Positions 32,406-40,371 of a DNA stretch of 64,000 nucleotides are shown in pieces. The DNA is from Lentzea tibetensis (GTDB lineage Bacteria; Actinomycetota; Actinomycetes; Mycobacteriales; Pseudonocardiaceae). The translations under genes and the position numbers were made by a program. The notes under the pieces are model-generated. The model saw nothing but the letters and a program-made list of their open reading frames with translations, ran no database searches and had not been told where the DNA came from. Where the stretch lies: the NCBI RefSeq assembly GCF_007845675.1, contig NZ_VOBR01000037.1, positions 1 to 64,000 on the forward strand, given 5' to 3'. The first letter of the stretch is position 1, and each line of letters starts with the position of its first letter.

Positions 32406-32720
32406 CTACGCGCCGTTGCGGGAACCAGGCAGACGCCCGCGAGTTCCCCTGGCAGCCCTCAGTACGGCGTCCATGTCCGGCGAGGCCTTGTTGAAGTCGC
32501 TGAGCCGAACGTAGATGTCGCGCGTGCTCGTGTCCGGCATACGCACTTCGAGAACCACCAGGTCGCCGATGTCCTTGAAGACGTCGAGCTCGGATACCAA
32601 GACGTCGAGTGCCTTGGGTTGGTCGAGCTTTGGGTGCTGCCGTACCACCACCTGTGCGAAGTCGATGTCGGTTCCTTCCTGTCCGGAAAGATCCGAAACC
32701 TTTCGACTGACGATAGCCAT
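32406..32720 (-). CDS. Small hypothetical protein under the shared motif
   Basis: 104 residues from ATG 32720 (GTGGAG upstream). AIVSRKVSDLSGQEGTDIDFAQ begins a mixed alpha/beta fold; the end is basic (ARGTRGRLPGSRNG), suggesting DNA contact. It is faintly reminiscent of Lsr2-type N-termini and C-terminal basic tails, not enough to assign. Controlled by motif copy 3, which lies 55 bp upstream. Confidence 0.55.
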   Translation of the reverse strand: MAIVSRKVSDLSGQEGTDIDFAQVVVRQHPKLDQPKALDVLVSELDVFKDIGDLVVLEVRMPDTSTRDIYVRLSDFNKASPDMDAVLRAARGTRGRLPGSRNGA

Positions 32721-32775
32721 GCTGTGCTCCACTTGGTTGTAAAGGTTGCCTCGGCGAGTCGCCTTGGCTACTTCT

Positions 32776-32808
32776 ATTTAGACACTTGGCTTTCTGCTTG
32801 CATATGGT
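32776..32808 (-). promoter_or_regulatory. Shared element motif, copy 3
   Basis: ATTTAG (32776-32781) and TGCATATGGT (32799-32808), 17 bp apart, same orientation as copies 1 and 2; 55 bp before ATG 32720. Confidence 0.62.
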
Positions 32809-32872
32809 AGAAAAATATGGTGTTGGTGGTTGGCTGGCGTACGCTGAGTGCTTTGGTTATATGCTCAGGGTG

Positions 32873-32900
32873 CTTGATTGGCGAGAAAAGGTGATATAAT
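32873..32900 (+). promoter_or_regulatory. Promoter with perfect -10
   Basis: TATAAT at 32895-32900, with TTGATT about 15 bp upstream (short spacer; GCTTGA gives 17). It is divergent from motif copy 3 and drives the 72-residue gene. Confidence 0.55.
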
Positions 32901-32927
32901 GAATACATAATAAACAGGTAGAATGTC

Positions 32928-33146
32928 ATGAGAGTGAAGGCGCATGTAAAAAAGACAACGCTCCGCGACGGAAAGCCGCGAAGCGTTGCGCGTGATGTTC
33001 AGACTAAAGCCCGTTTGAAGGATTCAACCAAGCATGCTGCTGCTGATACTTGGATAGTGTCGCAGCTTCAAAAAGCGCCTACGCTGAGCGCAAAGCGGTG
33101 GAACCGGATTGCGGCGCTTCTTGGCGGAAGACGACCTTTAACCTAG
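32928..33146 (+). CDS. Small basic protein convergent with the serine recombinase
   Basis: 72 residues, very rich in Lys/Arg (VKAHVKKTTLRDGKPRSVAR; LSAKRWNRIAALLGGRRPL). The last third resembles a helix used for DNA binding. Own TATAAT promoter; overlaps the recombinase 3' end tail-to-tail by 68 bp. A recombination directionality factor is one possibility, by position only. Confidence 0.5.
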   Translation: MRVKAHVKKTTLRDGKPRSVARDVQTKARLKDSTKHAAADTWIVSQLQKAPTLSAKRWNRIAALLGGRRPLT

Positions 33147-34668
33147 TAGGCTCGAAACGGTTGCTTGGTCGGCTTGCTGGATCGAGAACGATCACCTCAA
33201 CCAGCTCGTCAACGATGGCTCGGCGCTCGTCGGTGTCCAGGTGTTCCCATGAGTCGGCTACGTTGGTCACCTTCGGGCCGGTCTGTTGGCGGTTGAACAA
33301 GGACTGTTCTTTGGTGAGCGCAGTAATCTCCTTTTCAAGTTCGCGGATCTGTGGCCAGATGTACGTACCCATGTCGGTGTTCTGCTTGAACTGCTCAAGC
33401 AGGTCGGTACGCTTCCGATGAGCATCTTCAAGTTCCTGGCTCCTAGGCCATGGCTTGACTGCCTGTGTCACCGTACGGTTAGCAAGGTACGCAAGAATGA
33501 GCTTGGTAACCAAGTCGTCGATTGCGATGCCAGCACCGCAAACTTGGCCACAGCCGCCATCAACACTCGGCGGCTTGCAGGCGTAAACGTGACGCCCGTT
33601 TGGTTGGGCTCCTCCTAGACACTTTCGACCGCAGTTGCCACAGCGGATCTTGCCCGAGCACAGGTAGCGCTTTTTGCCGGTGTAAGCATGACCTTCTGGG
33701 CGGCCGGGGCCAACCAGAACGGCAACGACTTTGTTGTACGTCTTCTCATCCATGATGGGCTCGTGCTGCGCTTTCACCGGTTTACCGAACTCGTCGACGG
33801 CGTATCGCTCATGAAGCGGCTTAGTAGTTGGCCCATACACCCGACGGCCAACCATGCGCGGGTTGGTCATCATCAAGACGAAGTTGCGCCGCTTCCACGG
33901 ATTGCCCATCGGGGTTAGAACACCGGCTTCAGTCCAGCGCTTGCAGATGGTGTACGCCGGTAGGCCATTGAACAAATCTTCAATGGCCTTGTTGATGTGC
34001 ACCACTTCTTCAGCAAAGAGTGTGCGCCGATCGGCCCACCAGCCGAAGGGGCGGTTGCCGCCACCGGTGGGAATTCCCGCGTGGGCACGTGCACGGTGGC
34101 TAGCGCGAAGGCGGCGTGAGGTTGCGACGGACTGCTTGCCAGCCATCGTCACGAGAACGCGCGCCATGTCACGCCCGTTCTCGGTGAGGAGGTCGAGCGA
34201 GCCGGTTATATCTATGATCGGCCGTTGGAAGAACTCCACCACTTCGATGGCGTCTTCCATGTTGCGCTGGTCGCGCGTGAGGCGGTCGATGTCATAAACG
34301 ATGATGCCGTCAAGCTTGCTGCCGTTGGGGGCAATGCCGCGCTTTAGGTCGGAGAGAGCGCCCTCGAACACTGGCCGAATAACACGGTACTTGTATGTGC
34401 CATCTGGTTGCTTGACCCGCTTCTTCTTCCAGGCGGAAGTATCGGGTTCATCGTATGTGTAGACGTAACTACCGCCACGGCTGGTGACATGCTGACGGCA
34501 GAGTTTCACTTGCTCGTCGCGGTTATTAATATCTGCGCCGCTACGTGGTGCGTGCGCGTTCTCGTAATCCGTATCTGTCTCAAAGGACAGTCGCACCAAC
34601 CCGGCCAGGTTCAGACCGCTTAAATCGCCTCTGTGAGCGCGTTCAATGCTGTTGAGTTGGGCTTGCAT
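33079..34668 (-). CDS. Large serine recombinase (integrase)
   Basis: 529 residues. Resolvase domain about 22-190 with catalytic Ser28 in VRLSFETD, DEQ motif and IVYDIDRLTRD. Recombinase domain about 200-310 (GNRPFGW, ICKRWTEAGVLTPMGNPW). Zinc ribbon about 340-385 (CSGKIRCGNCGRKC...YACKPP). A coiled coil lies at about 410-460. All parts of an active phage- or ICE-type integrase are present. It lies next to the element-chromosome junction inside an ABC ATPase gene, so it is the probable agent of this insertion. Confidence 0.93.
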   Translation of the reverse strand: MQAQLNSIERAHRGDLSGLNLAGLVRLSFETDTDYENAHAPRSGADINNRDEQVKLCRQHVTSRGGSYVYTYDEPDTSAWKKKRVKQPDGTYKYRVIRPVFEGALSDLKRGIAPNGSKLDGIIVYDIDRLTRDQRNMEDAIEVVEFFQRPIIDITGSLDLLTENGRDMARVLVTMAGKQSVATSRRLRASHRARAHAGIPTGGGNRPFGWWADRRTLFAEEVVHINKAIEDLFNGLPAYTICKRWTEAGVLTPMGNPWKRRNFVLMMTNPRMVGRRVYGPTTKPLHERYAVDEFGKPVKAQHEPIMDEKTYNKVVAVLVGPGRPEGHAYTGKKRYLCSGKIRCGNCGRKCLGGAQPNGRHVYACKPPSVDGGCGQVCGAGIAIDDLVTKLILAYLANRTVTQAVKPWPRSQELEDAHRKRTDLLEQFKQNTDMGTYIWPQIRELEKEITALTKEQSLFNRQQTGPKVTNVADSWEHLDTDERRAIVDELVEVIVLDPASRPSNRFEPTRLKVVFRQEAPQSGSTALRSA

Positions 34669-34725
34669 AGGGTAGTGCTCCTGTTACTCATTGTAACATT
34701 TTGCACTTCCTATGTGAACCGTCTG
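34669..34725. other. Element-chromosome junction (att site)
   Basis: The ABC ATPase frame is normal up to GVVFGQ (CAG at 34723-34725) and then runs into element DNA, ending in TVHIGSAKCYNE. A short hairpin GTTAC-TCATT-GTAAC is at 34683-34697. The recombination core must lie at about 34718-34726. Confidence 0.75.
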
Positions 34726-35007
34726 CCCGAACACGACACCGATCCGCCGCGTGAGCTCCTTGCGTTGCCGCGCGGGATCGACACCGCTGACCCGCACGTG
34801 CCCGGACGTGGGCACGAGGATGCCGGTCAGCATCTTGATCGTGGTCGACTTGCCCGCGCCGTTCGGGCCGACGTAGCCGACGGCCTCGCCCTCGGCGACG
34901 TCGAAGCTCACGTCGTCCACGGCCACGACGTCCCGGTACTCGCGGCGCAACCCGCGTTTCTTCACCGGCACCCGGAACTCGCGCCGCAGGTCCCTGACTT
35001 CGATCAT
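34684..35007 (-). pseudogene. ABC-2 exporter ATPase, cut by the element
   Basis: Only the first ~95 residues remain: MIEVRDLRREFRVPVKKRG, Walker A GPNGAGKSTT, and RIGVVFGQ, where the family continues R-T/S-Q-L-W-W-D. The signature motif, Walker B and the C-terminal half (about 220 residues) are missing. ATGA overlap with the permease gene shows it was the last gene of the operon. The exporter is probably inactive unless the element excises. Confidence 0.88.
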
Positions 35008-35801
35008 GATCCAGTCCCCCGGTAGTGCCTGACCGCGAACCGCCACAGCACCCCGGCGACCGCCGCCGAGGCCACCGCGACGAGCGGAGAGATCCAACTG
35101 ACCCAGCCCGGCGCGCCCAGCGGGTCGGGTCGCCCGAGCAACGCGAGGCTCGGGTAGTACGCGACGAACGCGCCGGGCACGACGAACGCGAACAACCGCC
35201 GCAACCAGCCGCTGAACACCGTGATCGGGTACGACGTGAACGCACTGCCGCCGTAGGTGACCGAGTTGGCCAGCTCGCGGCTGTCGACCAGCCAGAAGCT
35301 CACCGTGGCCGCCACGACCCAGATCGCTCCGAAGATCACCGCGCCGACGAGGGGAGCGGTGACGGCGAGCAGGACGGTCCACGGCGTCCAGTGCACACCC
35401 GCGGTCGCGAGGGCGTAGCCGTACACGACGAGCGCGGCGAGCACCCGGCCCAACCGGCGCAGCCGGATGTCGGACACCATCAGCTGTGGCAGGGAACCCA
35501 AGGGGCGCAGCAGGATCGCGTCGAACGTGCCGGACCGGACGTAGTTGGGCAGGTCGTCCAGCTGGCCCGCCGTGAGATCCGCGAACCCGAACGCGACGCC
35601 CGCGATCGCGTACATCACCAGCACCTCGCGCACCGAGAACCCGCCGAGCGCGTCGACCCGGCTGAACAGCACCAGGATCACGACCAGCTCGAGGCTCTGC
35701 GCGATCACCTGCGCGACCAGGTCCAGCGCGAACGACAGGCGGTAGCTCGCCTGGCCGCGCAGCCGTGCCGCGACGAGCGCGGGGTAGATCCGTTCAGCCA
35801 C
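35004..35801 (-). CDS. ABC-2 family permease (second)
   Basis: 265 residues, about six transmembrane helices. Resembles the ABC-2 permeases that pair with a daunorubicin-type ATPase (YRLSFALDLVAQVIAQSLELVV; NYVRSGTFDAILLRPLGSLPQL). Overlaps the ATPase start by 4 bp and the upstream permease by 8 bp. Substrate unknown. Confidence 0.85.
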   Translation of the reverse strand: MAERIYPALVAARLRGQASYRLSFALDLVAQVIAQSLELVVILVLFSRVDALGGFSVREVLVMYAIAGVAFGFADLTAGQLDDLPNYVRSGTFDAILLRPLGSLPQLMVSDIRLRRLGRVLAALVVYGYALATAGVHWTPWTVLLAVTAPLVGAVIFGAIWVVAATVSFWLVDSRELANSVTYGGSAFTSYPITVFSGWLRRLFAFVVPGAFVAYYPSLALLGRPDPLGAPGWVSWISPLVAVASAAVAGVLWRFAVRHYRGTGS

Positions 35802-36603
35802 CCTGGATCACCACCTTGCGCACGGCTCGGCGCAACACGAGGTGCCCGATCGCGTACAGCGCCACTGCCCAGAACGCCTGGTGCGCCAAGGTGAGCCAGG
35901 CGTCGCCGTGCCCGAGGAACACGTCGATGGGGCCCTGCAGGACGGCGGGGAACGGCGTCCACCAGAGCGCCGCGACCGCCCAGTCCGGGTAGAAGCGCAG
36001 CGGTACCACCAGCCCGGCGAGCATCCCGGACACGACGCCGTAGAGCGCGATGACGCCCCGGTTGTCGAGCAGCCAGAACGTGCTCAGGTTGAGCAGGAAC
36101 CGCATCCCGAAGCTCGTGACCAGCGCCAGCGCGGTGCTGAGCAGGAACAGCGGCCACCTCCGCGGTTCGGTCCACTGGAACGGGAACAGGATCGCGCCGA
36201 ACACGACCGGCGGCAGGAACCGGGTGAGCAGCGAATACCCCGCGCGCCCGACGTCTTCGGCGAGCTGCGCGGCGTGGAGGTCCCACGGCCGGTAGAGGTC
36301 GACGACCACGTCACCGGTGCGGATGCGGTTCGCGAGGTCGAACTGGCCCCACAGGCCGACCAGGCCGAGCAGGCCCTGGCCGAGCCACACGTAGCTGTTG
36401 GCGGCAGCGAGGTCGTAGTCCGCGATCGTCCCGTTCGCGGCCTTGAGGGCGGCGGTCAGAATGGCGATCCGGAGCAGGCCGAAGACGATGTTCGTGGTCG
36501 CTCCGGCCAGCATCGCTTGGCGGTAGGTCGAGTAACGGCGGAATCCGGCAATGATCAAGTCGGCGTGAACACGCACGTCCGCTGACGTTACGACCGGTGG
36601 CAA
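35794..36603 (-). CDS. ABC-2 family permease (first)
   Basis: 269 residues, about six transmembrane helices, same family as the next gene (GDVVVDLYRPWDLHAAQLAEDVGR; YGVVSGMLAGLVVPLRFYP). First gene of a three-gene exporter operon. The two permeases form the membrane pore with the now-truncated ATPase. Ends 9 bp from the kinase gene stop side. Confidence 0.85.
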   Translation of the reverse strand: MPPVVTSADVRVHADLIIAGFRRYSTYRQAMLAGATTNIVFGLLRIAILTAALKAANGTIADYDLAAANSYVWLGQGLLGLVGLWGQFDLANRIRTGDVVVDLYRPWDLHAAQLAEDVGRAGYSLLTRFLPPVVFGAILFPFQWTEPRRWPLFLLSTALALVTSFGMRFLLNLSTFWLLDNRGVIALYGVVSGMLAGLVVPLRFYPDWAVAALWWTPFPAVLQGPIDVFLGHGDAWLTLAHQAFWAVALYAIGHLVLRRAVRKVVIQGG

Positions 36604-36612
36604 GCGGGTTTT

Positions 36613-38046
36613 TCAGGACCCGAACGCGCTGGTCGTGAACTCGCCGCCCTCCTCGGGCGCACCGAGGCAGTGGAAGTAGTTGCGCTTGCCGTCGGCGAAC
36701 CCGATCGCGGCGATCTCCCACGTCGAGGTGTCCACGGTCGGCCGGGTCGCGGACCCCATCACGGCCTTCGTGCAGACGTTCTTGACCTCGGGCGCGGTCA
36801 CCAGCTCGTCGCTGCCGACCTTCGGGATCTCGCCGGAGAACCAGCCGCCGCTGAACGCCTCCCAGTAGTGCTCGACCGAGCAGTCACCGGCCCGCCGGGC
36901 GGTCGCCACCTGCCCGCCGATCTCCGTGATGCCGTGGTAGCAGGTGGGTTCGGTCATGCAGTACGTGCCGGTCCCGCAGTCCTTGAGGAACGGCGGCGTG
37001 CTCTCGAGCGCGACGTTGCTCTCGCCACCGTTGCCGGGGTTGGTCTGGCCGGGCTTGTCGCGGTTCGCCCACAGCACGATGCCGACGACCACGACGACCA
37101 CCAGTGCGGTCGCGCCCAGGACGGCCAGGACGTTCTTGTTCTTCGGCGCGGGCGCGGGTCCCGTGTGGCGCTGGGGCACCGAGTGCTGCTGGGGGATCGG
37201 CTGGTGCTGCTGGTGCTGGGGGACCGAGTGGTGCATCGGTTGCGCCGCACGGAGCTCGTCGCGCAACTGGACGGCACTCGCGGTCCGCATGCTCGACTCG
37301 GGGTGCAGTCCCCGCGCGAGCACGTCGTGCAGCGCCTGCGGCACACCGGCGACCGGCGGCACGGGCGACCGGAGCACCTCACCGAGGTGGTCGAACGACT
37401 CGATCGGCCACGGCACCGGCCGCGGCGGCTTGCCCGCCAGCAGGTCGTAGAGCGTCGCGGCGAGCGAGTACACGTCGGCCTGCGGCGTCGGCTGGGCCAT
37501 CGCGAACGCCTCGGGCGGCGCGTAGCTGGGGCTGAGCGCGTCGCGCGTGACCGTGCTGCTGCCCTGCGCGTCGAGCAGCGCCGCGAGCCCGAAGTCGGCG
37601 AGCTTCGCCGTGCCGTACCGGTCGACGAGGATGTTGCCCGGCTTGATGTCCCGGTGCAGCACACCGTCCGCGTGCGCCGCGGCCAGCGCGTCCGCGAGCT
37701 GGATGCCCAGCTGCCGCACCTCTTCCGCGGGCATCGGCCCGCGCTGCCGGATCCGGTCGGCGAGCGACCCGTTGTCGCACAGCTCCATGACGAGGTAGGG
37801 CGTGCCCTGCGGCGTGATGTTCGCGTCGAACACGCCGACCACGTTGGGGTGCCCCGAGAGCTTGGCCGCGGCGTGCCCTTCGCGCAGGAACCGCCTGCGG
37901 TCGCGCTCGCTGCCCAGCACCCGGTTGTCGATCTTCACCGCGACGTCGCGTCCGAGCTGGGCCTGGTGCGCTCGGTAGACGGTCGCGAAACCGCCCTCAC
38001 CGAGCGGTCTCAGGTTCGTCAGTCCAGGGATGACCGGTGCGTTCAC
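36613..38046 (-). CDS. Transmembrane Ser/Thr protein kinase (PknB-like)
   Basis: 477 residues. Kinase domain about 10-270: glycine loop LGEGGFATVY, Lys38 in VAVK, HRDIKPGNIL with Asp133, DFG 151-153 and SPSYAPPEAF. Then a Gln/His/Pro-rich linker, one transmembrane helix (about 313-333) and an extracellular Cys-containing domain (about 345-477) without PASTA repeats. It should sense an outside signal and phosphorylate cytoplasmic proteins. The extracellular domain is of unknown ligand. Confidence 0.92.
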   Translation of the reverse strand: MNAPVIPGLTNLRPLGEGGFATVYRAHQAQLGRDVAVKIDNRVLGSERDRRRFLREGHAAAKLSGHPNVVGVFDANITPQGTPYLVMELCDNGSLADRIRQRGPMPAEEVRQLGIQLADALAAAHADGVLHRDIKPGNILVDRYGTAKLADFGLAALLDAQGSSTVTRDALSPSYAPPEAFAMAQPTPQADVYSLAATLYDLLAGKPPRPVPWPIESFDHLGEVLRSPVPPVAGVPQALHDVLARGLHPESSMRTASAVQLRDELRAAQPMHHSVPQHQQHQPIPQQHSVPQRHTGPAPAPKNKNVLAVLGATALVVVVVVGIVLWANRDKPGQTNPGNGGESNVALESTPPFLKDCGTGTYCMTEPTCYHGITEIGGQVATARRAGDCSVEHYWEAFSGGWFSGEIPKVGSDELVTAPEVKNVCTKAVMGSATRPTVDTSTWEIAAIGFADGKRNYFHCLGAPEEGGEFTTSAFGS

Positions 38047-38089
38047 GCGCGCACTTTAACCGCGCGACGCTCGTCGTTTTGTCGGTGCT

Positions 38090-38450
38090 CGTAGATGCGG
38101 TCCCCGGTGTGGTGTTCCGCAGCAGGCGCCTCCAGCTGTGTCGAGCTGGCGAGCCAGCAGCTCGCGACGCGGAGTGGGGCCGGCGCGCCGGCCGATGTCG
38201 TGAGCCGTCTCGCTCAGCACGGGTTCGTTCCCCTCGCCGACTCCGAGTCGGTCGGGTCGCTGGCTGACCTCACCGAGTCGTCGGTTGTCGTCGTTCGGTG
38301 TCTACGTGGTCCACTTCCCGCGCCTGGGCGTGTACAAGATCGGCATCACGCACGTTCGCAACGAGGACCGAGTCCGGGCACATGAGCGCCGAGGCGGGGT
38401 GCTGCGGCACGACGTGCGGGTGGACCGAGGTGTGGAGTGACGCCGGGCCG
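38090..38450 (+). pseudogene. Remnant of a GIY-YIG-like gene
   Basis: Two frames that together look like one decayed protein: DVVSRLAQHGFVPLADSESV (about 38195-38255), then after a shift VYVVHFPRLGVYKIGITHVRNEDRV and a stop near 38440. The Y-V...YKIGITH pattern resembles the GIY-YIG type N-terminal strand. No intact start or full domain. Low-confidence family call, but the decay is clear. Confidence 0.4.
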
Positions 38451-38494
38451 ATTCCCGAGCTGGCCGCGATCGTCGACCAGCTCGGTGGCGGGGG

Positions 38495-39064
38495 CTAGGT
38501 GTTCTTGGCGGCTGCCTTCGCGGCCTTCTTGAAGTCTCGAACCTCGAGCAGCGACTGCTTGTCCGTGACGTCGGCGACCGACCGCCGCGACCCTTCGTCG
38601 CCGTAGTGCCCGGCCGCCGCCCGCCAGCCGTCCGGCTGGATCCCGAACTGCTTGCCGATCAGCGCCAGGAAGATCTTGGCCTTCTGCTCGCCGTATCCGG
38701 GCAACGCCTTGAGCCGCTTGAGCACCGCGGCGCCGTCGCCGTCGGCCCAGATGGCCTCGACCTTGCCGTCGTACTGCTCGATCACGGCCTGCGCGAGCGC
38801 CTGCACGCGCTTGGCCATCGAGCCGGGGAAGCGGTGCACGGCGGGCACGGTCGCCATCATCGCGGCGAACTCCTCGGGGTCCGCCTCGGCGACGCGGTGC
38901 ACGTCGAGACCGCCCATGCGGTCGGCGATGACCTTGGGGCCGGAGAACGCCTTCTCCATCGGGATCTGCTGATCCAGCAGCATTCCGGTCAGCAGCGCGA
39001 ACATGTCCGACGCGAGGAGTGCGTCCGCGTCGGGGTTCTGGGCCAGGCACAGCTTGCGGGTCAT
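38495..39064 (-). CDS. HhH-GPD-type DNA glycosylase-like protein
   Basis: 189 residues from ATG 39064. Helix-hairpin-helix region LKRLKALPGYGEQKAKIFLALIG (about 120-145) followed by VADVTDKQSL; N-terminal DMFALLTGMLLDQQIPMEKAF matches the family. Actinobacterial HhH-GPD proteins of this size are linked to base excision repair. The expected catalytic Asp region is degenerate in this branch, so activity is not certain. No Fe-S Cys cluster seen. Confidence 0.82.
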   Translation of the reverse strand: MTRKLCLAQNPDADALLASDMFALLTGMLLDQQIPMEKAFSGPKVIADRMGGLDVHRVAEADPEEFAAMMATVPAVHRFPGSMAKRVQALAQAVIEQYDGKVEAIWADGDGAAVLKRLKALPGYGEQKAKIFLALIGKQFGIQPDGWRAAAGHYGDEGSRRSVADVTDKQSLLEVRDFKKAAKAAAKNT

Positions 39065-39217
39065 GGCGGCAATCGTGGCACGACCCGCCGCGGATTGCCG
39101 CGAGGCGGGCGTTTGGACCCATTGCAGCCGGTCGGCGCCTTGTCCGGCCAGAACACCCGCTGTTACGTTCGGAGCCGGGCCTGACGACCCGGCGTAGCGG
39201 ATAAGGGGTGGTTCGCC

Positions 39218-40318
39218 GTGCCGACGGACCACAACAAACACCGGCCGTGGAAACGAATGCGCTGGTTTCCCCAACCGCGATTCCGGTACGTGTTGCTGAC
39301 ACTTCTCGGACTGCTGGGCGTGTCGCTGTTGCTGCTCAGCCTCGCGAGAAGACTGTCGGACTACCCGGAGAACATCGCGATCAATCTCGGCGCGGACCTG
39401 ATCGGCGCGATAGTCACGATTTTCGTCATCGGCCCGCTGATCAACCGCGCGGACGACGGTCGCGTCAGGGAACATCCGCGGCTCGACTACCCGTGGTACG
39501 TCGACCGGGTCGCGGGCGCGACCTCGGTGGTGCGGGTGCTCGACACGTTCTCGAACCTGCTGGACGGGCCGCACACGCCGCGATTCTTCGAGGCCGCGGA
39601 ACGGGCGTTGCGGCGTGAAGCGATCGTGCAGGTGTTGTTGCTCGACCCGGATTCTCCGGCGGCGGCGCAGCGGGCGCAGGAACTCGGTGACGCCGAGCTG
39701 CGCCGGGAGATCATGCGCAATCTGCGGGTGCTGTGGGAATTTCGCTCCACGGTGCTCCCCGAACGGCTGAGGCGCGGTTTCGAGGTGCGCGTCTACTCGG
39801 CGTCGCCGTCGATTGCCCTCTACCGGTGGGACGACAAAGCGCTCGTGTCGTTCTTTCCGCTCGGCAGGCTGTCCGGGCAGGGCGCGCAGTTGGAGGTGAC
39901 GGTCAGTTCGCCGCTCGGCGAGTTCGTCAACGAGCGGTTCAACGCGATCTGGGCCGCGGGCCGGGACATCGACGAGTTCATGCTGATGCCGATCACCGTG
40001 CGGGGTGCGCAGCCGGTGCGGGATTTCGAGGTCGAGTACGTCGAGGTGGACGGGCTGCTCTACATCGCGGACAGCCGGATGGTCGCCGAGATGGCGCGGC
40101 GGCGTGCGGAGCCGGTGATCGCGCATTGCCAGCAGGGCAGGCCGTTGCTGGCCGAGTTGATGATGGTCGACGACCGCGACGCCAAGCTGACGGGCGCGCT
40201 GATGGACCGATTCCAAGAGAAGTACGGGCAGCACCACGACGTCTTCATCTGTCTGCAGCCCGTTGGTGACGGCGCGGGTCCGCGCGTTGCGGAGATCGGC
40301 GAGTCCGTTGAGCGGTAG
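39218..40318 (+). CDS. Membrane protein with PLD-like domain
   Basis: 366 residues from GTG 39218 (AAGGGGTGG upstream). Two transmembrane helices (about 23-42 and 55-75) and a cytoplasmic domain (about 90-300) with IVQVLLLDPDSPAAAQRAQEL and YRWDDKALVSFFPLGRL, recalling a degenerate PLD fold without HKD residues. Possibly a ligand-sensing or signalling protein. Function unknown. Confidence 0.55.
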   Translation: MPTDHNKHRPWKRMRWFPQPRFRYVLLTLLGLLGVSLLLLSLARRLSDYPENIAINLGADLIGAIVTIFVIGPLINRADDGRVREHPRLDYPWYVDRVAGATSVVRVLDTFSNLLDGPHTPRFFEAAERALRREAIVQVLLLDPDSPAAAQRAQELGDAELRREIMRNLRVLWEFRSTVLPERLRRGFEVRVYSASPSIALYRWDDKALVSFFPLGRLSGQGAQLEVTVSSPLGEFVNERFNAIWAAGRDIDEFMLMPITVRGAQPVRDFEVEYVEVDGLLYIADSRMVAEMARRRAEPVIAHCQQGRPLLAELMMVDDRDAKLTGALMDRFQEKYGQHHDVFICLQPVGDGAGPRVAEIGESVER

Positions 40319-40371
40319 GCTGCGGAAGCGCAGTCAGCGCGCGCCGTCTGAGGTCGGAGTGAGTAGCGGAA

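Noticed and set aside
29005-34720. CTATGTGAA shared between 29010-29030 and the right junction at 34710
   Set aside because: Nine bases only and flanks do not match, so not accepted as a second attachment site.
39065-40237. Long minus-strand extension of the HhH-GPD gene
   Set aside because: Antisense to the membrane PLD-like gene; domain and start at 39064 explain the real gene.
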